Part shown: one piece after another, positions 24,455 through 34,224 of the stretch
How the letters are laid out: each line of letters begins with the position of its first letter
How positions within the stretch are numbered: position 1 is the first letter of the stretch
NCBI GenBank assembly: GCA_041797745.1
Contig: JBHBZU010000008.1
Coordinates: 60,966-124,965, forward strand
Direction: 5' to 3'
Length of the DNA stretch: 64,000 nt
Source: UBA3871 sp041797745
Lineage (GTDB): Bacteria > Bacillota > Clostridia > Peptostreptococcales > Anaerovoracaceae
Notes under the pieces: model-generated
The model's input: only the letters and a program-made list of their open reading frames with translations
What the model was told of the DNA's origin: nothing
The model's database searches: none
Translations under genes and position numbers: made by a program

Positions 24455-25423
24455 ATGACTTACTTACAAATGATTATTATAGTGGCAGCGGCATTTGCAG
24501 TTGGCACTCTTGCAACAAAACTGATTATCCCAATGCTTCAAAGGCTAAAGACGGGGCAAAATATTCGTGAAGACGGTCCAAAGTCTCATTTAGCTAAAGC
24601 GGGAACCCCCAGTATGGGAGGCTTAAGCATTATATTTACAGCGGTTTTGATTACAACAGCAGCTTTGCCGATGCTGGACAGACTCAACTTGGAATACGGC
24701 CTTATTATCTTCGGTTTCGTTGTATTTGGCATATTAGGGTTTTGGGATGATTTCATAAAAATTATGAAGAAACACAATCTGGGGCTTAGAGCGTGGCAGA
24801 AGATGGCGGCACAGATAATTATAGGCTTTATAATTGCTTATTTTGTATCTAACCATACTGCCGGCGGCACCAATGTATTTATACCTTTCGTTAAAACTCA
24901 GGTGGATTTCGGGATTTGGTATATTCCGTTTATTGCATTCACCATTATTGCTATGACAAATGCGGTAAATCTTACCGATGGACTTGACGGCTTGGCTGGA
25001 GGCGTTACCGCATTGGTAGCTTTATTCTTTGCAATTACCGCAAATATGACGGGGTGCTTATCCTCAGGAGTATTCTGCGCCGCTCTTTCGGGAGCTTGCT
25101 TGGGGTATTTGGTTTTCAATCATTATCCTGCGAAGATTTTTATGGGAGATACAGGCTCTTTGGCACTTGGCGGAGGTCTTGCCGCGGCGGCAATAGTCTC
25201 AAATCTCACTTTATTGCTTCCAATTGCCGGATTTGTATATGTAATGGAGACTCTTTCCGTTATGATTCAGGTAGGCAGCTTCAAACTTAGAGGAAAGAGA
25301 GTATTTAGGATGGCACCGCTTCATCATCACTTTGAACTTGGCGGTATGAAAGAAACTAAGGTAGTTGCATTGTTCTACCTGCTTTCTTTAATATTTTGTT
25401 TATTAGGATTCTTTTCAATTTAG
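24455..25423 (+). CDS. mraY: Phospho-N-acetylmuramoyl-pentapeptide transferase
   Basis: A 322-residue integral membrane enzyme that transfers phospho-MurNAc-pentapeptide to undecaprenyl phosphate, giving lipid I. Motifs: KAGTPSMGGL at the first cytoplasmic loop, GFWDDF, NAVNLTDGLDGLAGG with the catalytic Asp residues, NHYPAKIFMGDTGSLALGG and MAPLHHHFEL. About ten membrane helices. murD follows after 15 bp. Confidence 0.97.
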   Translation: MTYLQMIIIVAAAFAVGTLATKLIIPMLQRLKTGQNIREDGPKSHLAKAGTPSMGGLSIIFTAVLITTAALPMLDRLNLEYGLIIFGFVVFGILGFWDDFIKIMKKHNLGLRAWQKMAAQIIIGFIIAYFVSNHTAGGTNVFIPFVKTQVDFGIWYIPFIAFTIIAMTNAVNLTDGLDGLAGGVTALVALFFAITANMTGCLSSGVFCAALSGACLGYLVFNHYPAKIFMGDTGSLALGGGLAAAAIVSNLTLLLPIAGFVYVMETLSVMIQVGSFKLRGKRVFRMAPLHHHFELGGMKETKVVALFYLLSLIFCLLGFFSI

Positions 25424-25438
25424 GAGGGAGACGAAAAT

Positions 25439-26803
25439 ATGATTATGAAAGATATGAAAGATAAGAGAGTATTGGTTATAGGTCTTGGAAAGTCAGGTAT
25501 TGCAGCAACTCAAGCTATGGTAAAGCTGGGAGCGAAAGTGGCGGTTCAGGATTCAAAAATGGAGGATAAGATTGACCCCAACCTTATAAACTTCTTCAAG
25601 GGGGAAAAGGTTGAAATGTTCTTCAACAGGATTCCTGAGGATATGGGTCAGTTTGACATGATGATTCTCAGTCCGGGAGTTTCTCCGGAACTTCCGTTTA
25701 TTCAGGAGGGAGCAGCAAAGGGTTGTGAAATTGTGGGAGAATTGGAACTGGCTTATCGCTTGGGACAGGGAAAATATATTTCCATAACAGGAACTAACGG
25801 AAAAACTACAACTACAACTTTAGTGGGAGAGATTTTCAAGGCTGCAAAGAGAGATACCTATGTGGTAGGTAACATCGGTGTAGCTGTAATTTCCATGGCT
25901 ATGGAGGCAAAGGAAAATTCATGGCTTGTAACAGAAACCAGCTCTTTCCAGCTGGAAACAACAAGATATTTTCAGCCTGAGGTTTCAGCAATTCTTAATC
26001 TGACTCCTGACCATCTGGACAGACATCATACTATGGAAAACTATGGTCTTGCCAAGGCAAAGTCTTTTGCAAATCAGACAAAGGAGCAGTATGTAGTAAT
26101 GAACTATGATGACCCTGTTTCCTTTGCATTGGCTAAGAATGCGACTCCAAAGGTAGTGCCTTTCAGCCGCAAGGCAGAACTTGACTTCGGCGCTTTCCTT
26201 AAGGACGGCATGATGGTTATAAAGAATGAAAAGGGCGAATTGATTAAACTTTGCAAGGCTGATGAACTTCAGATTCCGGGAGGACATAATGTGGAAAATG
26301 CTTTAGCGGCAGCAGCAATCTCTTACTTTGCAGGGGTTGAGCAAAAGTACATTGTAGAAGTTCTCAAAACCTTTATGGGAGTTGAACACAGAATCGAGTA
26401 CGTGGACACAGTTGACGGCGTAAGATATGTAAACGACTCAAAAGGAACCAATCCCGATTCCACAATAAAGGCTGTTGAAGCTTTTCCGGGAAATATAATT
26501 CTCATTGCAGGCGGATATGACAAGGGCGTTGACTTTGATGATCTTATCAAGACTTTTAACGGAAAGGTTAAGTATATGCTGCTTCTTGGAAAAACTGCTG
26601 AAAAGATTAAGGCAACTGCTGAAAAATACGGATTCAATAACAGTGTAATGTGTAAGGATTTGGACGATTGCGTAAAACAGGCTGCAAAGCTGGCAGTTGA
26701 GGGAGATGTGGTTCTGCTTTCACCTGCGTGTGCAAGCTGGGATATGTATTCCTGCTTTGAGCAGAGAGGCGAACATTTTAAGACGCTGGTAGGACAGCTT
26801 TAA
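25439..26803 (+). CDS. murD: UDP-N-acetylmuramoylalanine--D-glutamate ligase
   Basis: A 454-residue cytoplasmic ligase that adds D-Glu to UDP-MurNAc-Ala. An N-terminal Rossmann domain (VLVIGLGKSGIAATQ) is followed by the ATP loop SITGTNGKTTTTTL, TETSSFQLETTRYF, LNLTPDHLDRH and the C-terminal VRYVNDSKGTNPDST. GGAGGGAG precedes the ATG. The C-terminal SPACASWDMYSCFEQRGEHF segment is complete. Sits between mraY and ftsW. Confidence 0.97.
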   Translation: MIMKDMKDKRVLVIGLGKSGIAATQAMVKLGAKVAVQDSKMEDKIDPNLINFFKGEKVEMFFNRIPEDMGQFDMMILSPGVSPELPFIQEGAAKGCEIVGELELAYRLGQGKYISITGTNGKTTTTTLVGEIFKAAKRDTYVVGNIGVAVISMAMEAKENSWLVTETSSFQLETTRYFQPEVSAILNLTPDHLDRHHTMENYGLAKAKSFANQTKEQYVVMNYDDPVSFALAKNATPKVVPFSRKAELDFGAFLKDGMMVIKNEKGELIKLCKADELQIPGGHNVENALAAAAISYFAGVEQKYIVEVLKTFMGVEHRIEYVDTVDGVRYVNDSKGTNPDSTIKAVEAFPGNIILIAGGYDKGVDFDDLIKTFNGKVKYMLLLGKTAEKIKATAEKYGFNNSVMCKDLDDCVKQAAKLAVEGDVVLLSPACASWDMYSCFEQRGEHFKTLVGQL

Positions 26804-26869
26804 TTTGAGACCGTTAAATTGAAATTATATAACCTCACCAAAAATCGAAAGATGTAAAAGTAAAAAGCA

Positions 26870-28015
26870 ATGTCAAAGAAAAAACACAGATTAAATAGTT
26901 CAAACAAAAGCGTGAAAGTAGCGGGAGACTACATTCTCGTCATATTGGTATTGTTACTTGTGACCTTTGGCATTATCATGGTCTTTAGTGCCAGTTACTA
27001 TTATTCCATAAACTCTACGGGAAGTGCATATACTTTCCTTATTAAAGATTTAGCCTATGCGGCTTCGGGTCTTGTGCTTATGCTGGTGCTGGCAACTGTG
27101 GATTATAAAGTTTACAGGGGACTGTCAGGCAGCGTTCTCATAATCAGTATAATACTGTTATGCCTTTTATTTACGCCTCTTGGAGTGGAAATAAACTTCG
27201 CTAGGCGATGGCTGGATTTGGGGGTTGCCACTTTCATGCCGGGAGAATTTGCAAAGATAGCGGCAATTTTATTTACCGCCTCCTATCTTTCAAAAAATCC
27301 GAAAGTAATCAACTCTTTTTCCAAGGGTGTGGCACCTCTTTTGGCTCTTTGCGGAATTTACGGCATATTGATTATGTTACAGCCCAATATGTCCACAGCT
27401 ATTACAGTCTGCGGTATAATCTTCGGAATTATGTTTATGGCGGGGCTGCGGTGGTTTTGGGTATTTAGCGCTGCGGGGGTAGGAACTTTAGCAGGGGCGA
27501 TTTTGATTTTTGGTGATCCGAAAGGCTACAGGCTTCGTCGTGTTACTTCTTTCATGGATCCTTTTGCAGACAAATTGGGAAACGGATATCAGGTGGTACA
27601 GTCACTTTTAGCCTTAGGAACAGGGGGCTTTTGGGGGCTGGGACTTGGGAAGTCCATACAAAAAAGTTTGTATCTTCCTGAACCGCAAAATGACTTCATT
27701 TTGGCTATTATCGGAGAAGAACTTGGCTATTGCGGTTTATTGATTTTAATGCTAGTATATATATTGCTGATTTGGCGAGGATTTCATATTGCTTTAAGAG
27801 CTAAAGACGAATTTGGATGTCTTTTGGCATCAGGCATTACCATCATGATTGCGCTTCAAGTAGTCATGAACGTAGCCGTTGCCACTTCTTCCATGCCGCC
27901 AACGGGCGTGACACTGCCCTTTGTTTCATATGGCGGCAATGCTTTGTGGCTCTTTATGGGCTCTGCGGGTATTCTTATCAATATTTCCCGTCATCAGCGA
28001 CCTTTAGATGAGTAG
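26870..28015 (+). CDS. ftsW: FtsW/RodA/SpoVE-family peptidoglycan polymerase
   Basis: A 381-residue SEDS protein, a membrane glycosyltransferase that polymerises lipid II with its partner class B PBP. About ten membrane helices; family motifs are the N-terminal LVTFGIIMVFSASYYY, RRWLDLG, FMPGEFAKIA, PNMSTA, GNGYQVVQSLLALGTGGFWG, PQNDFILAIIGEELG and LPFVSYGGNAL. The call of FtsW over SpoVE or RodA follows from its place in the division cluster. The ribosome site is weak (AAAG and AAAAAG stretches only), so expression may rest on coupling or a non-canonical start. Confidence 0.93.
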   Translation: MSKKKHRLNSSNKSVKVAGDYILVILVLLLVTFGIIMVFSASYYYSINSTGSAYTFLIKDLAYAASGLVLMLVLATVDYKVYRGLSGSVLIISIILLCLLFTPLGVEINFARRWLDLGVATFMPGEFAKIAAILFTASYLSKNPKVINSFSKGVAPLLALCGIYGILIMLQPNMSTAITVCGIIFGIMFMAGLRWFWVFSAAGVGTLAGAILIFGDPKGYRLRRVTSFMDPFADKLGNGYQVVQSLLALGTGGFWGLGLGKSIQKSLYLPEPQNDFILAIIGEELGYCGLLILMLVYILLIWRGFHIALRAKDEFGCLLASGITIMIALQVVMNVAVATSSMPPTGVTLPFVSYGGNALWLFMGSAGILINISRHQRPLDE

Positions 28016-28036
28016 CAGAGTGCATGGGAGAAAATC

Positions 28037-29131
28037 ATGAAAGTTATAATGACCGGCGGCGGAACAGGTGGTCACATCTATCCGGCTATTGCTATAGCAA
28101 ACGAAATTAAATCAAGGAAACCTGAGGCGGAAATTCTTTTTGTGGGAACTATGAGAGGTCTTGAAAAGGATTTGGTGCCAAAGAATAATTATCCCATTGA
28201 ATTTATAACAGTCAGCGGATTTAACAGGAAAAATCTGCTAAAAAACTTCAAGACTTTGAAAGATTTAATGAAAGGAAACAAGGAAGCCAAAGACATCATA
28301 AAAAGATTTAAACCTGATATAGTTATAGGTACCGGCGGATATGTTTGTGGGCCGGTTGTTCGTGCTGCCCACAAGTTAGGCTGCCGTACTTTTATTCATG
28401 AACAAAATGCTTTTCCGGGTATGACTAACAAACTCCTTGAAAAGTATGTGGAGAAAGTGTTTTTGGGGTTTGAGGCAGCCGCTAGGTTTTTCAAGGAGCA
28501 GAGCAAAATGATGTTCGTAGGAAATCCTGTGCGTAAGGTTTTCTATGAAGCAGGTACAGAGGAAACGAGAAAGGCTCTCGGAATAAATCCTGAAGATTTT
28601 GTAATTCTATCTTTCGGAGGAAGCCAAGGCGCTTTAAGGCTTAATCAGACTATGATGGAGCTTATGGATAAATTCAACGGCAAAGAGGGCATCAGGCTTT
28701 TCTTTGTTACAGGTAAGTATTACAATGAAAGTGTAAAAAGAGAGATAGAAGCTCGCGGTATTGAACTGAAAGCTAATGTGACTCTCTTGGAATATATAGA
28801 CTGCATGGAGCAATATCTTCCGGCGGCGGATTTGATTATCGCAAGGTCGGGTGCTCTTACAGTTTCGGAAATTACAGTGTGCGGTAGGGCGTCTATTATG
28901 ATTCCCTCACCAAATGTTACAGGGAATCATCAGTACCACAATGCAAAAAGCGTGGCAGATTTGGGCGGTACGTATCTCATTGAAGAGAAAGACCTTACAG
29001 CAGAATCGGTTTATGAGAAAATAAAATTCTTAAAGGAAAATCCAAAAGCAAAGGAAGAGATGGAAAAGTGTGCAAAAATGGCGGCACCTGAGGACGCGGC
29101 AGGAATTATAACGAATTTCATTTTGAAGTAA
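28037..29131 (+). CDS. murG: Undecaprenyl-PP-MurNAc-pentapeptide GlcNAc transferase
   Basis: A 364-residue membrane-associated glycosyltransferase that adds GlcNAc to lipid I, giving lipid II. Motifs: TGGGTGGHIYPAIAIA at the N-terminus, GTGGYVCGPVV, HEQNAFPGMTNK, SFGGSQGALRLNQ and ARSGALTVSEI with NHQYHNAK. GGGAG precedes the ATG. It sits between ftsW and divIB. Confidence 0.97.
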   Translation: MKVIMTGGGTGGHIYPAIAIANEIKSRKPEAEILFVGTMRGLEKDLVPKNNYPIEFITVSGFNRKNLLKNFKTLKDLMKGNKEAKDIIKRFKPDIVIGTGGYVCGPVVRAAHKLGCRTFIHEQNAFPGMTNKLLEKYVEKVFLGFEAAARFFKEQSKMMFVGNPVRKVFYEAGTEETRKALGINPEDFVILSFGGSQGALRLNQTMMELMDKFNGKEGIRLFFVTGKYYNESVKREIEARGIELKANVTLLEYIDCMEQYLPAADLIIARSGALTVSEITVCGRASIMIPSPNVTGNHQYHNAKSVADLGGTYLIEEKDLTAESVYEKIKFLKENPKAKEEMEKCAKMAAPEDAAGIITNFILK

Positions 29132-29153
29132 AGTTTTATAAGGTAGGAAGCTT

Positions 29154-30020
29154 ATGGCGGAAAACGGCGAAAAGGTTAGAAAAAAGAAAAAGAGAAGAAA
29201 AAAGCATTATTTTCTGCGCGCTGTGGTGTTTTTAGCAATTGTATCCGGCCTCATATATTTTTTAAATTCCCCATTTTTTGATATTCAAAAAATTAATGTT
29301 GAGGGGAATAGCTATTTCACCAGTGAACAGATAATTGAAAGAAGCGGATTGACTACAGGACGAAATATAATTTTTAATATGCACAAAAACGATATAAAAA
29401 AGACTTTGATGAAAGAACCTTATGTTAAGGGAGTGGAGCTTCACAGACATTATCCCAATAAGGTTACTTTGATTATAGAGGAAAGAACAGAGGCGGCGGT
29501 AGTTCCTGAAAGGGAAAAGTTTGTCGTAATAGACGGGGAGGGCTTGGTTCTTCGCGTAACTGAAGTGGAGCCGCAGCTCACAGCCTTGAAAGGACTTACT
29601 GTAAAAAGCATGAAAACCGGAAAAGCTCTTGAAGTTGAAGAAAATGCCGGCTTCAGCAGCACTCTTTCCATGATTAATTCCATGCAGAACAGCGAAATTT
29701 ATTTCAAAGCGGTAGACCTTTCAAAGATTATAGCTAAGGCATATGTAAATGACGTATTTATGTGTCAGGGAATGCCGGAGGACATAAAAAATGCTATTGA
29801 CGGAGGCACGTTGCAAAGGTTGCTTACCCAGCTTTATAATCAGGGTATAGGAAGCGGCACTGTTACAGTTACGGCAGACAGCAGCAATATGGCCTACAGC
29901 CCTAACTATGTGCCGTTACAGACAAAAGAGGTTTTGCAGACAGAGGTAGCAAGCGGTACAGAAGTGGAAGCGGCTGCGGAGGCGGTTTCTGAAAAGAAAG
30001 ATAAATCAAAGACTGAATAA
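29154..30020 (+). CDS. divIB: Cell division protein DivIB/FtsQ
   Basis: A 288-residue bitopic membrane protein of the divisome. A very basic N-terminal tail (VRKKKKRRKKH), one membrane helix (about residues 22-40), a POTRA domain starting FFDIQKINVEGNSYFTSEQI, then the FtsQ/DivIB beta region (GVELHRHYPNKVTLIIEERT). The last 35 residues are Glu/Ala/Ser-rich and likely disordered. GTAGGAAG precedes the ATG. It follows murG, as in other Clostridia; murC and murB are absent. Confidence 0.92.
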   Translation: MAENGEKVRKKKKRRKKHYFLRAVVFLAIVSGLIYFLNSPFFDIQKINVEGNSYFTSEQIIERSGLTTGRNIIFNMHKNDIKKTLMKEPYVKGVELHRHYPNKVTLIIEERTEAAVVPEREKFVVIDGEGLVLRVTEVEPQLTALKGLTVKSMKTGKALEVEENAGFSSTLSMINSMQNSEIYFKAVDLSKIIAKAYVNDVFMCQGMPEDIKNAIDGGTLQRLLTQLYNQGIGSGTVTVTADSSNMAYSPNYVPLQTKEVLQTEVASGTEVEAAAEAVSEKKDKSKTE

Positions 30021-30034
30021 TCGGAGGAAAACTA

Positions 30035-30763
30035 ATGAAAAAATTTGTTCCGGCTTTAGTAATAGGGTTAACCGCAGTCCTGATCGGACTGCTGCTTTCT
30101 ATGCAAATTCTTACGACTTCCGGTTCTGATCAAGGGGGATTGGTTCCTCTTGCAAAGCTGAAATCCTATGAGCAGCAGCTTAAGGACACAAGAGAAGATA
30201 AGGAAGCGGCAATAGCGGAGCTAATCGAGCTTCAGGAAAGACTTTCAGCTTATGAAAGCGAAGCGGCTAACGACGACGCTATTATTAACGGACTGGTCGC
30301 CGATGTAGACAAGTACAAGAAAGCCGCAGGAGTTACGGATGTGGCAGGACCCGGTGTTGCCATTACCGTTAAAAATCCCGAAAACTATGACCAGTACACC
30401 TCTTCCGGAGATGTTATTACAGACAATTCGGAACTGCTTTTGAATTTGGTAAACAAATTAAAGGAAGCAGGGGCTGAGGCTATTTCCATAAATGAGAACA
30501 GAATTGTGCACAGCAGCGAGATAAGCCTTGCGGCAGGGCACATCAATATAAACGGAGGAGCGACAGCACCGCCTTACTATGTAAAGGCCATAGGGAATCC
30601 CTCTACACTTGCAAATGCTTTGACAATTCGAGGGGGCATTATTGAAACAATGCGTAACAACTATGGGCTTACTGTAAATATTACGCAAAAGGATGAAGTG
30701 CTTATTGCAAGATATAACGGTGTTGTAAGCTTTAGGTATGCAGAACCTTATGTGGCGGAGTAA
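30035..30763 (+). CDS. DUF881-family protein (first copy)
   Basis: A 242-residue bitopic protein: an N-terminal helix (residues about 5-27), a coiled coil near 40-75, then the DUF881 domain with GPGVAITV, DNSELLLNLVNKLKEAGAEAISIN(E)NRI and the conserved PPYYVKAIG and LANAL. Such proteins are usual between divIB and ftsZ in Clostridia and Actinobacteria; their role in division is not settled. GGAGG precedes the ATG. A second DUF881 gene follows after 3 bp. Confidence 0.92.
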   Translation: MKKFVPALVIGLTAVLIGLLLSMQILTTSGSDQGGLVPLAKLKSYEQQLKDTREDKEAAIAELIELQERLSAYESEAANDDAIINGLVADVDKYKKAAGVTDVAGPGVAITVKNPENYDQYTSSGDVITDNSELLLNLVNKLKEAGAEAISINENRIVHSSEISLAAGHININGGATAPPYYVKAIGNPSTLANALTIRGGIIETMRNNYGLTVNITQKDEVLIARYNGVVSFRYAEPYVAE

Positions 30764-30766
30764 AAC

Positions 30767-31519
30767 ATGGAAAAAATAGGTAAGAAAGAGCTTATTATAT
30801 TTGCTATGTGCCTTTTGATTGGGATATTCCTCGTTGTTCAGGGCAAGAGCATACAGGGGCAAAAACTCTATGTTTCAGCCAATGCCATAGGGGAATACAA
30901 GGCGGTTATCGCTGCTGAAATACAAAGCACTGAAGAAATTCGATCTCAAATCGAAGCTGCAAAAGCAATGCTTGATGAATACAGCAACAGCTCCAGGTGG
31001 CAGACCGACAAATTGATTAAAGAAAAACTTTCCAACGAAAGATATGATTATTCAACCTTTGCCGGATTGGAAAAGGTTGAGGGGCAGGGTGTGCGTATCA
31101 CGGTAGATGACGGCACCAGAAGTCTCTTTGAGGGCGAGGATATCAACAATATACTTGTTCATGACGCGGATATTTTAACGATTATCAACGAGCTTAAAAA
31201 TTGCAAGGCTGAGGCGATTGCAGTTAACGGACATAGAATTACGCCGAGAACTTCCATAGTTTGTTCGGGCTATACCGTTAGGATGGACGGAATAACTTAT
31301 GCCAGACCTTTTGTAATAACAGCCATTGGGGATTCCAGAAGAATTGCCAGCAATTTACTGGCGCCTGAGGGTTACGGCTCATCGCTACAATCCTTTGGTG
31401 TGTTGTTTTCCTTGGAATATGAGGACAAAATTGTTATTCCTGCATCTGATACGGAACCTATTTATAAATATGTGCAGAATCAGGTGATTAGTGAAAATAA
31501 GGAGGAAAAGAAACTGTGA
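30767..31519 (+). CDS. DUF881-family protein (second copy)
   Basis: A 250-residue homologue of the preceding protein with the same plan: N-terminal membrane helix, a coiled coil region, then the DUF881 domain with GQGVRITVDD, NILVHDADILTIINELKNCK and AIAVNGHRITPRTSI, and PFVITAIGD. The two copies differ enough to be separate members rather than a recent duplication. It starts 3 bp after the first and overlaps the start of the next gene, so the three are translated as a unit. Confidence 0.92.
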   Translation: MEKIGKKELIIFAMCLLIGIFLVVQGKSIQGQKLYVSANAIGEYKAVIAAEIQSTEEIRSQIEAAKAMLDEYSNSSRWQTDKLIKEKLSNERYDYSTFAGLEKVEGQGVRITVDDGTRSLFEGEDINNILVHDADILTIINELKNCKAEAIAVNGHRITPRTSIVCSGYTVRMDGITYARPFVITAIGDSRRIASNLLAPEGYGSSLQSFGVLFSLEYEDKIVIPASDTEPIYKYVQNQVISENKEEKKL

Positions 31520-31902
31520 TTTTACTTGTAGTGGTTATCGGGCTTTGTATCGGTCTGGCTGTAGGCTTCGGCTTTGAAATAACTTTCCCGACAGTATTAT
31601 CTTTCTATATAACCATGGCGCTTTTGGCTGCTATGGACTCCGTATGCGGTGCGGTCAGAGCTCATGTGGAGAATAAGTATGACAGCGTGGTGTTCATCAC
31701 AGGCTTTATCTGCAATGCGGTGCTGGCGGGTCTCCTTACCTTTGTAGGAGATAAGCTGGGTGTACCCCTTTATTATGCTGCCATTTTGGTATTTGGCGGA
31801 AGACTTTTCAATAATCTGGCGGTTATAAGAAGAGTCCTTTTAGAAAAGTATCTTGCAAAAAAACATAAATCAGAGCAGGAGAAACAAGAAATAACTGAAT
31901 AA
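31516..31902 (+). CDS. sbp: Small basic protein (DUF1290/SBP family)
   Basis: A 128-residue protein with three membrane helices (residues about 1-19, 24-45 and 61-79) matching the small basic protein family: GLCIGLAVGF, STYITMALLAAMDSVCGA-type region and FGGRLFNNLAVIRR near the end. It starts at a GTG that overlaps the stop of the second DUF881 gene (GTGA), with GGAGG 10 nt upstream. The family sits beside ftsZ in Clostridia and bacilli; function unknown, probably linked to division. Terminator follows. Confidence 0.92.
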   Translation: MILLVVVIGLCIGLAVGFGFEITFPTVLSFYITMALLAAMDSVCGAVRAHVENKYDSVVFITGFICNAVLAGLLTFVGDKLGVPLYYAAILVFGGRLFNNLAVIRRVLLEKYLAKKHKSEQEKQEITE

Positions 31903-31912
31903 GAATAATTTT

Positions 31913-31960
31913 ATCCCAAGATTTCGGCTTTAAAAGGGTCGAAATTTCTTGGGATTTTTA
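31913..31960 (+). terminator. Terminator between sbp and ftsZ
   Basis: ATCCCAAG (31913-31920) plus ATTTCG and the complement CGAAAT plus CTTGGGAT (31948-31955), then TTTTTA. It separates ftsZ transcription from the upstream cluster. Confidence 0.8.
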
Positions 31961-32053
31961 AGTTGAGTAAACAGAGTTATTAAACAAAAGAAAAAAGACA
32001 AAATGTAGTAGAAAAAAATTCAATTTTGAGTCTATTATACTAGAAATGGTTAT

Positions 32054-32072
32054 GGAGATATGGTATAATTAC
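32054..32072 (+). promoter_or_regulatory. ftsZ promoter, extended -10 type
   Basis: GGAGATATGGTATAATTAC: the TATGGTATAAT core is a TG-extended -10 box. No good -35 lies 17 bp upstream. The same 19-20 bp string recurs at 8881 and 58691. Confidence 0.6.
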
Positions 32073-32105
32073 GACGTAATTGTAAAATGAGTGGGAGGAT
32101 CACAA

Positions 32106-33263
32106 ATGGGTATGACATTGCAGTTTGAAGTTAACGATACCAATGCCGCGCAGATAAAAGTTATCGGAGTTGGCGGAGGTGGGTGTAATGCCGTTGATCG
32201 CATGATAGATGAAGGCCTTAAGGGTGTCTCCTTTATGGCTGTTAATACAGATAAGCAGGTTTTGCTAAGCTCAAAGGCGGAAACCAAACTCCAGATAGGC
32301 GAAAAGCTTACCAAGGGTCTTGGTGCCGGTGCCAATCCGGAAATCGGACAGAGGGCTGCGGAGGAAAATCTGGAAGAACTTATTAAGTTCATGACAGGTT
32401 CAGATATGATATTTATTACTGCCGGCATGGGCGGAGGTACGGGTACCGGAGCGGCGCCTGTTATTGCTAAAGCTGCCAAGGATTTGGGTATCCTTACAGT
32501 AGGCGTTGTTACCAAGCCTTTCGGCTTTGAGGGAAAGAAGAGATCGGACCATGCCAGTATCGGTATTAAGTTTCTTAAAAATTATGTAGATTCTCTCATT
32601 GTTGTTCCAAACGACAAATTGCTTCAAATTGCAGACAAGAATACTTCTATGCTGGAGGCTTTTAAGCTGGCTGATGGTGTTCTTCACCAGGGTGTTCAGG
32701 GTATTTCCGATTTAATTTCCGATACAGGAGTTATAAACGTAGACTTTGCGGATGTTCAGACTGTTATGCGCAACAGAGGCATAGCGCATATGGGTATCGG
32801 CAGAGGTAAAGGCGACAATAGAGCGGAAGAGGCTCTCAAGGAAGCTATTGAAAGCCCTCTCCTGGAAACACGCATTGACGGAGCTAAAGCGATTCTCTTA
32901 AATGTTACAGGCGGTTATGACATGGGTATTCAGGAGGCTGCGGAAATTGCCGACAGGATTCAGCAGGCGGCGGACAAGGATGCTATCGTAATCTTCGGTT
33001 CCGCCATCAAGGAAGAGTTCAAGGATGAAATTCAGGTTACTGTTATTGCTACAGGCTTTGAGGATCGTAGACCGTCTATTGAGGCTATCATCTCATCCAC
33101 ACAGAATGTTGATAACGAGCTTCAGGGCACAGCTTCTATAGAGGACGGCGCAAAGGCTTCTGAGGGAATTGCACAGGCACCGAACAAGGAAGAAGACGAA
33201 TTTGACAAGATTCTTAAGGGACATAAGAGTCCGATTTTTGAGGTTCCGGACTTTCTTAAGTAG
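32106..33263 (+). CDS. ftsZ: Cell division protein FtsZ
   Basis: A 385-residue tubulin-like GTPase that forms the division ring. Motifs: [17 protein letters not shown] near the N-terminus, the GTP loop [13 protein letters not shown], the T7 loop NVDFADV, and the C-terminal tail ending IFEVPDFLK, which binds partners such as ZapA-type and membrane anchors. The start at 32106 is chosen because GGGAGGA ends 6 nt before it; a GTG at 32091 lies within the ribosome site itself. It has its own promoter and terminators on both sides, so it is a separate unit from the cluster upstream. No ftsA is present. Confidence 0.97.
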   Translation: MGMTLQFEVNDTNAAQIKVIGVGGGGCNAVDRMIDEGLKGVSFMAVNTDKQVLLSSKAETKLQIGEKLTKGLGAGANPEIGQRAAEENLEELIKFMTGSDMIFITAGMGGGTGTGAAPVIAKAAKDLGILTVGVVTKPFGFEGKKRSDHASIGIKFLKNYVDSLIVVPNDKLLQIADKNTSMLEAFKLADGVLHQGVQGISDLISDTGVINVDFADVQTVMRNRGIAHMGIGRGKGDNRAEEALKEAIESPLLETRIDGAKAILLNVTGGYDMGIQEAAEIADRIQQAADKDAIVIFGSAIKEEFKDEIQVTVIATGFEDRRPSIEAIISSTQNVDNELQGTASIEDGAKASEGIAQAPNKEEDEFDKILKGHKSPIFEVPDFLK

Positions 33264-33286
33264 CATTTGTATTAGTTAGAAGATAT

Positions 33287-33309
33287 AGCCGGTTTTTTAC
33301 CGGCTTTTT
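33287..33309 (+). terminator. Terminator after ftsZ
   Basis: AGCCGGT (33287-33293) and ACCGGCT (33299-33305) with a TTTTT loop, followed by TTTT. Confidence 0.85.
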
Positions 33310-33374
33310 CTTTATAATAGGGTATTTGATAAACTTTTCCCTAATTTCAATTTTTAACAAAAACATCCAAAATT

Positions 33375-34223
33375 ATGAAGCAGATTAGTTCCAAAGACAA
33401 CAGAATATTTAAGCTGTGCAAGAAATTGGCTGTTAAAAAGTATCGTGATCAATTTGGACTTTTTATTGCCGAGGGACCGAACCTTTTAAAAGACCTTATT
33501 TACGACAGCGGTTTTGTAAAGCTGGATACCGTTATTCTTAAAGAGGGCTATTTGGAGAGCAGCAGAGATTTCACTTATGAGGATTTTAGGGATGTTCATT
33601 TTGAAGAAAAGGGTCGTTTTCGGGGAGCAACGCTTGTGGAGATGGCGCCTCGGCTCTTTGATGAAATTTCAGAGACGAAAACCTCTCAAGGTATAATTCT
33701 CATTGTAAAAAGAAAAGCTGTTACGGAGGAAACTTTCTTTGAAAGCGTAGGGGACGGCAATGTTTTGGTTCTTGATAAACTTCAAGACCCCGGAAACATA
33801 GGTACCCTTATAAGAACGGCAGATGCAGCCGGCTACAAAGGTGTTGTGGCTATTAAAGGCTGTACGGATATATTTTCACCTAAAGTGGTAAGGGCGGCGT
33901 CAGGTTCAGTCTTTAGAGTGCCTGTGTTGTTTGCAGATACACCTGAGCAAGCGGCCGGGCAGTTACATAAGCTGGGTAAGACAATTTTGTCAACAGGCTT
34001 TGATACCGATAAATATTATTATGATATAGACATGAAAAAGAATGTTGCCCTTGTCATAGGAAACGAGGGCAATGGAGTTTGCAAGGAGCTGACAGAGCTT
34101 GCAGACTTAAAGATAAAAATTCCTATGTGTGGTGTTATAGACAGCCTTAATGCCAGTGTGGCAGCAGGCATATTGATGTATGAGTCTATGAGACCTGAAC
34201 ATAAGCAGATAAAGGAGAAATAA
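33375..34223 (+). CDS. SpoU/TrmH-family rRNA 2'-O-methyltransferase
   Basis: A 282-residue SAM-dependent RNA methyltransferase of the trefoil-knot SPOUT class. The three SpoU motifs are present: LDKLQDPGNIGTLIRTADAAG, IGNEGNGV and SLNASVAAGILMYE. The N-terminal 100 residues include a substrate-binding stretch (FGLFIAEGPNLLKDL). RlmB-type 23S rRNA modification is likely but the target base cannot be told. Its stop is one base before the pheS start, so the two are translated as a unit, a pairing seen in many Firmicutes. Confidence 0.93.
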   Translation: MKQISSKDNRIFKLCKKLAVKKYRDQFGLFIAEGPNLLKDLIYDSGFVKLDTVILKEGYLESSRDFTYEDFRDVHFEEKGRFRGATLVEMAPRLFDEISETKTSQGIILIVKRKAVTEETFFESVGDGNVLVLDKLQDPGNIGTLIRTADAAGYKGVVAIKGCTDIFSPKVVRAASGSVFRVPVLFADTPEQAAGQLHKLGKTILSTGFDTDKYYYDIDMKKNVALVIGNEGNGVCKELTELADLKIKIPMCGVIDSLNASVAAGILMYESMRPEHKQIKEK

Positions 34224-34224
34224 T

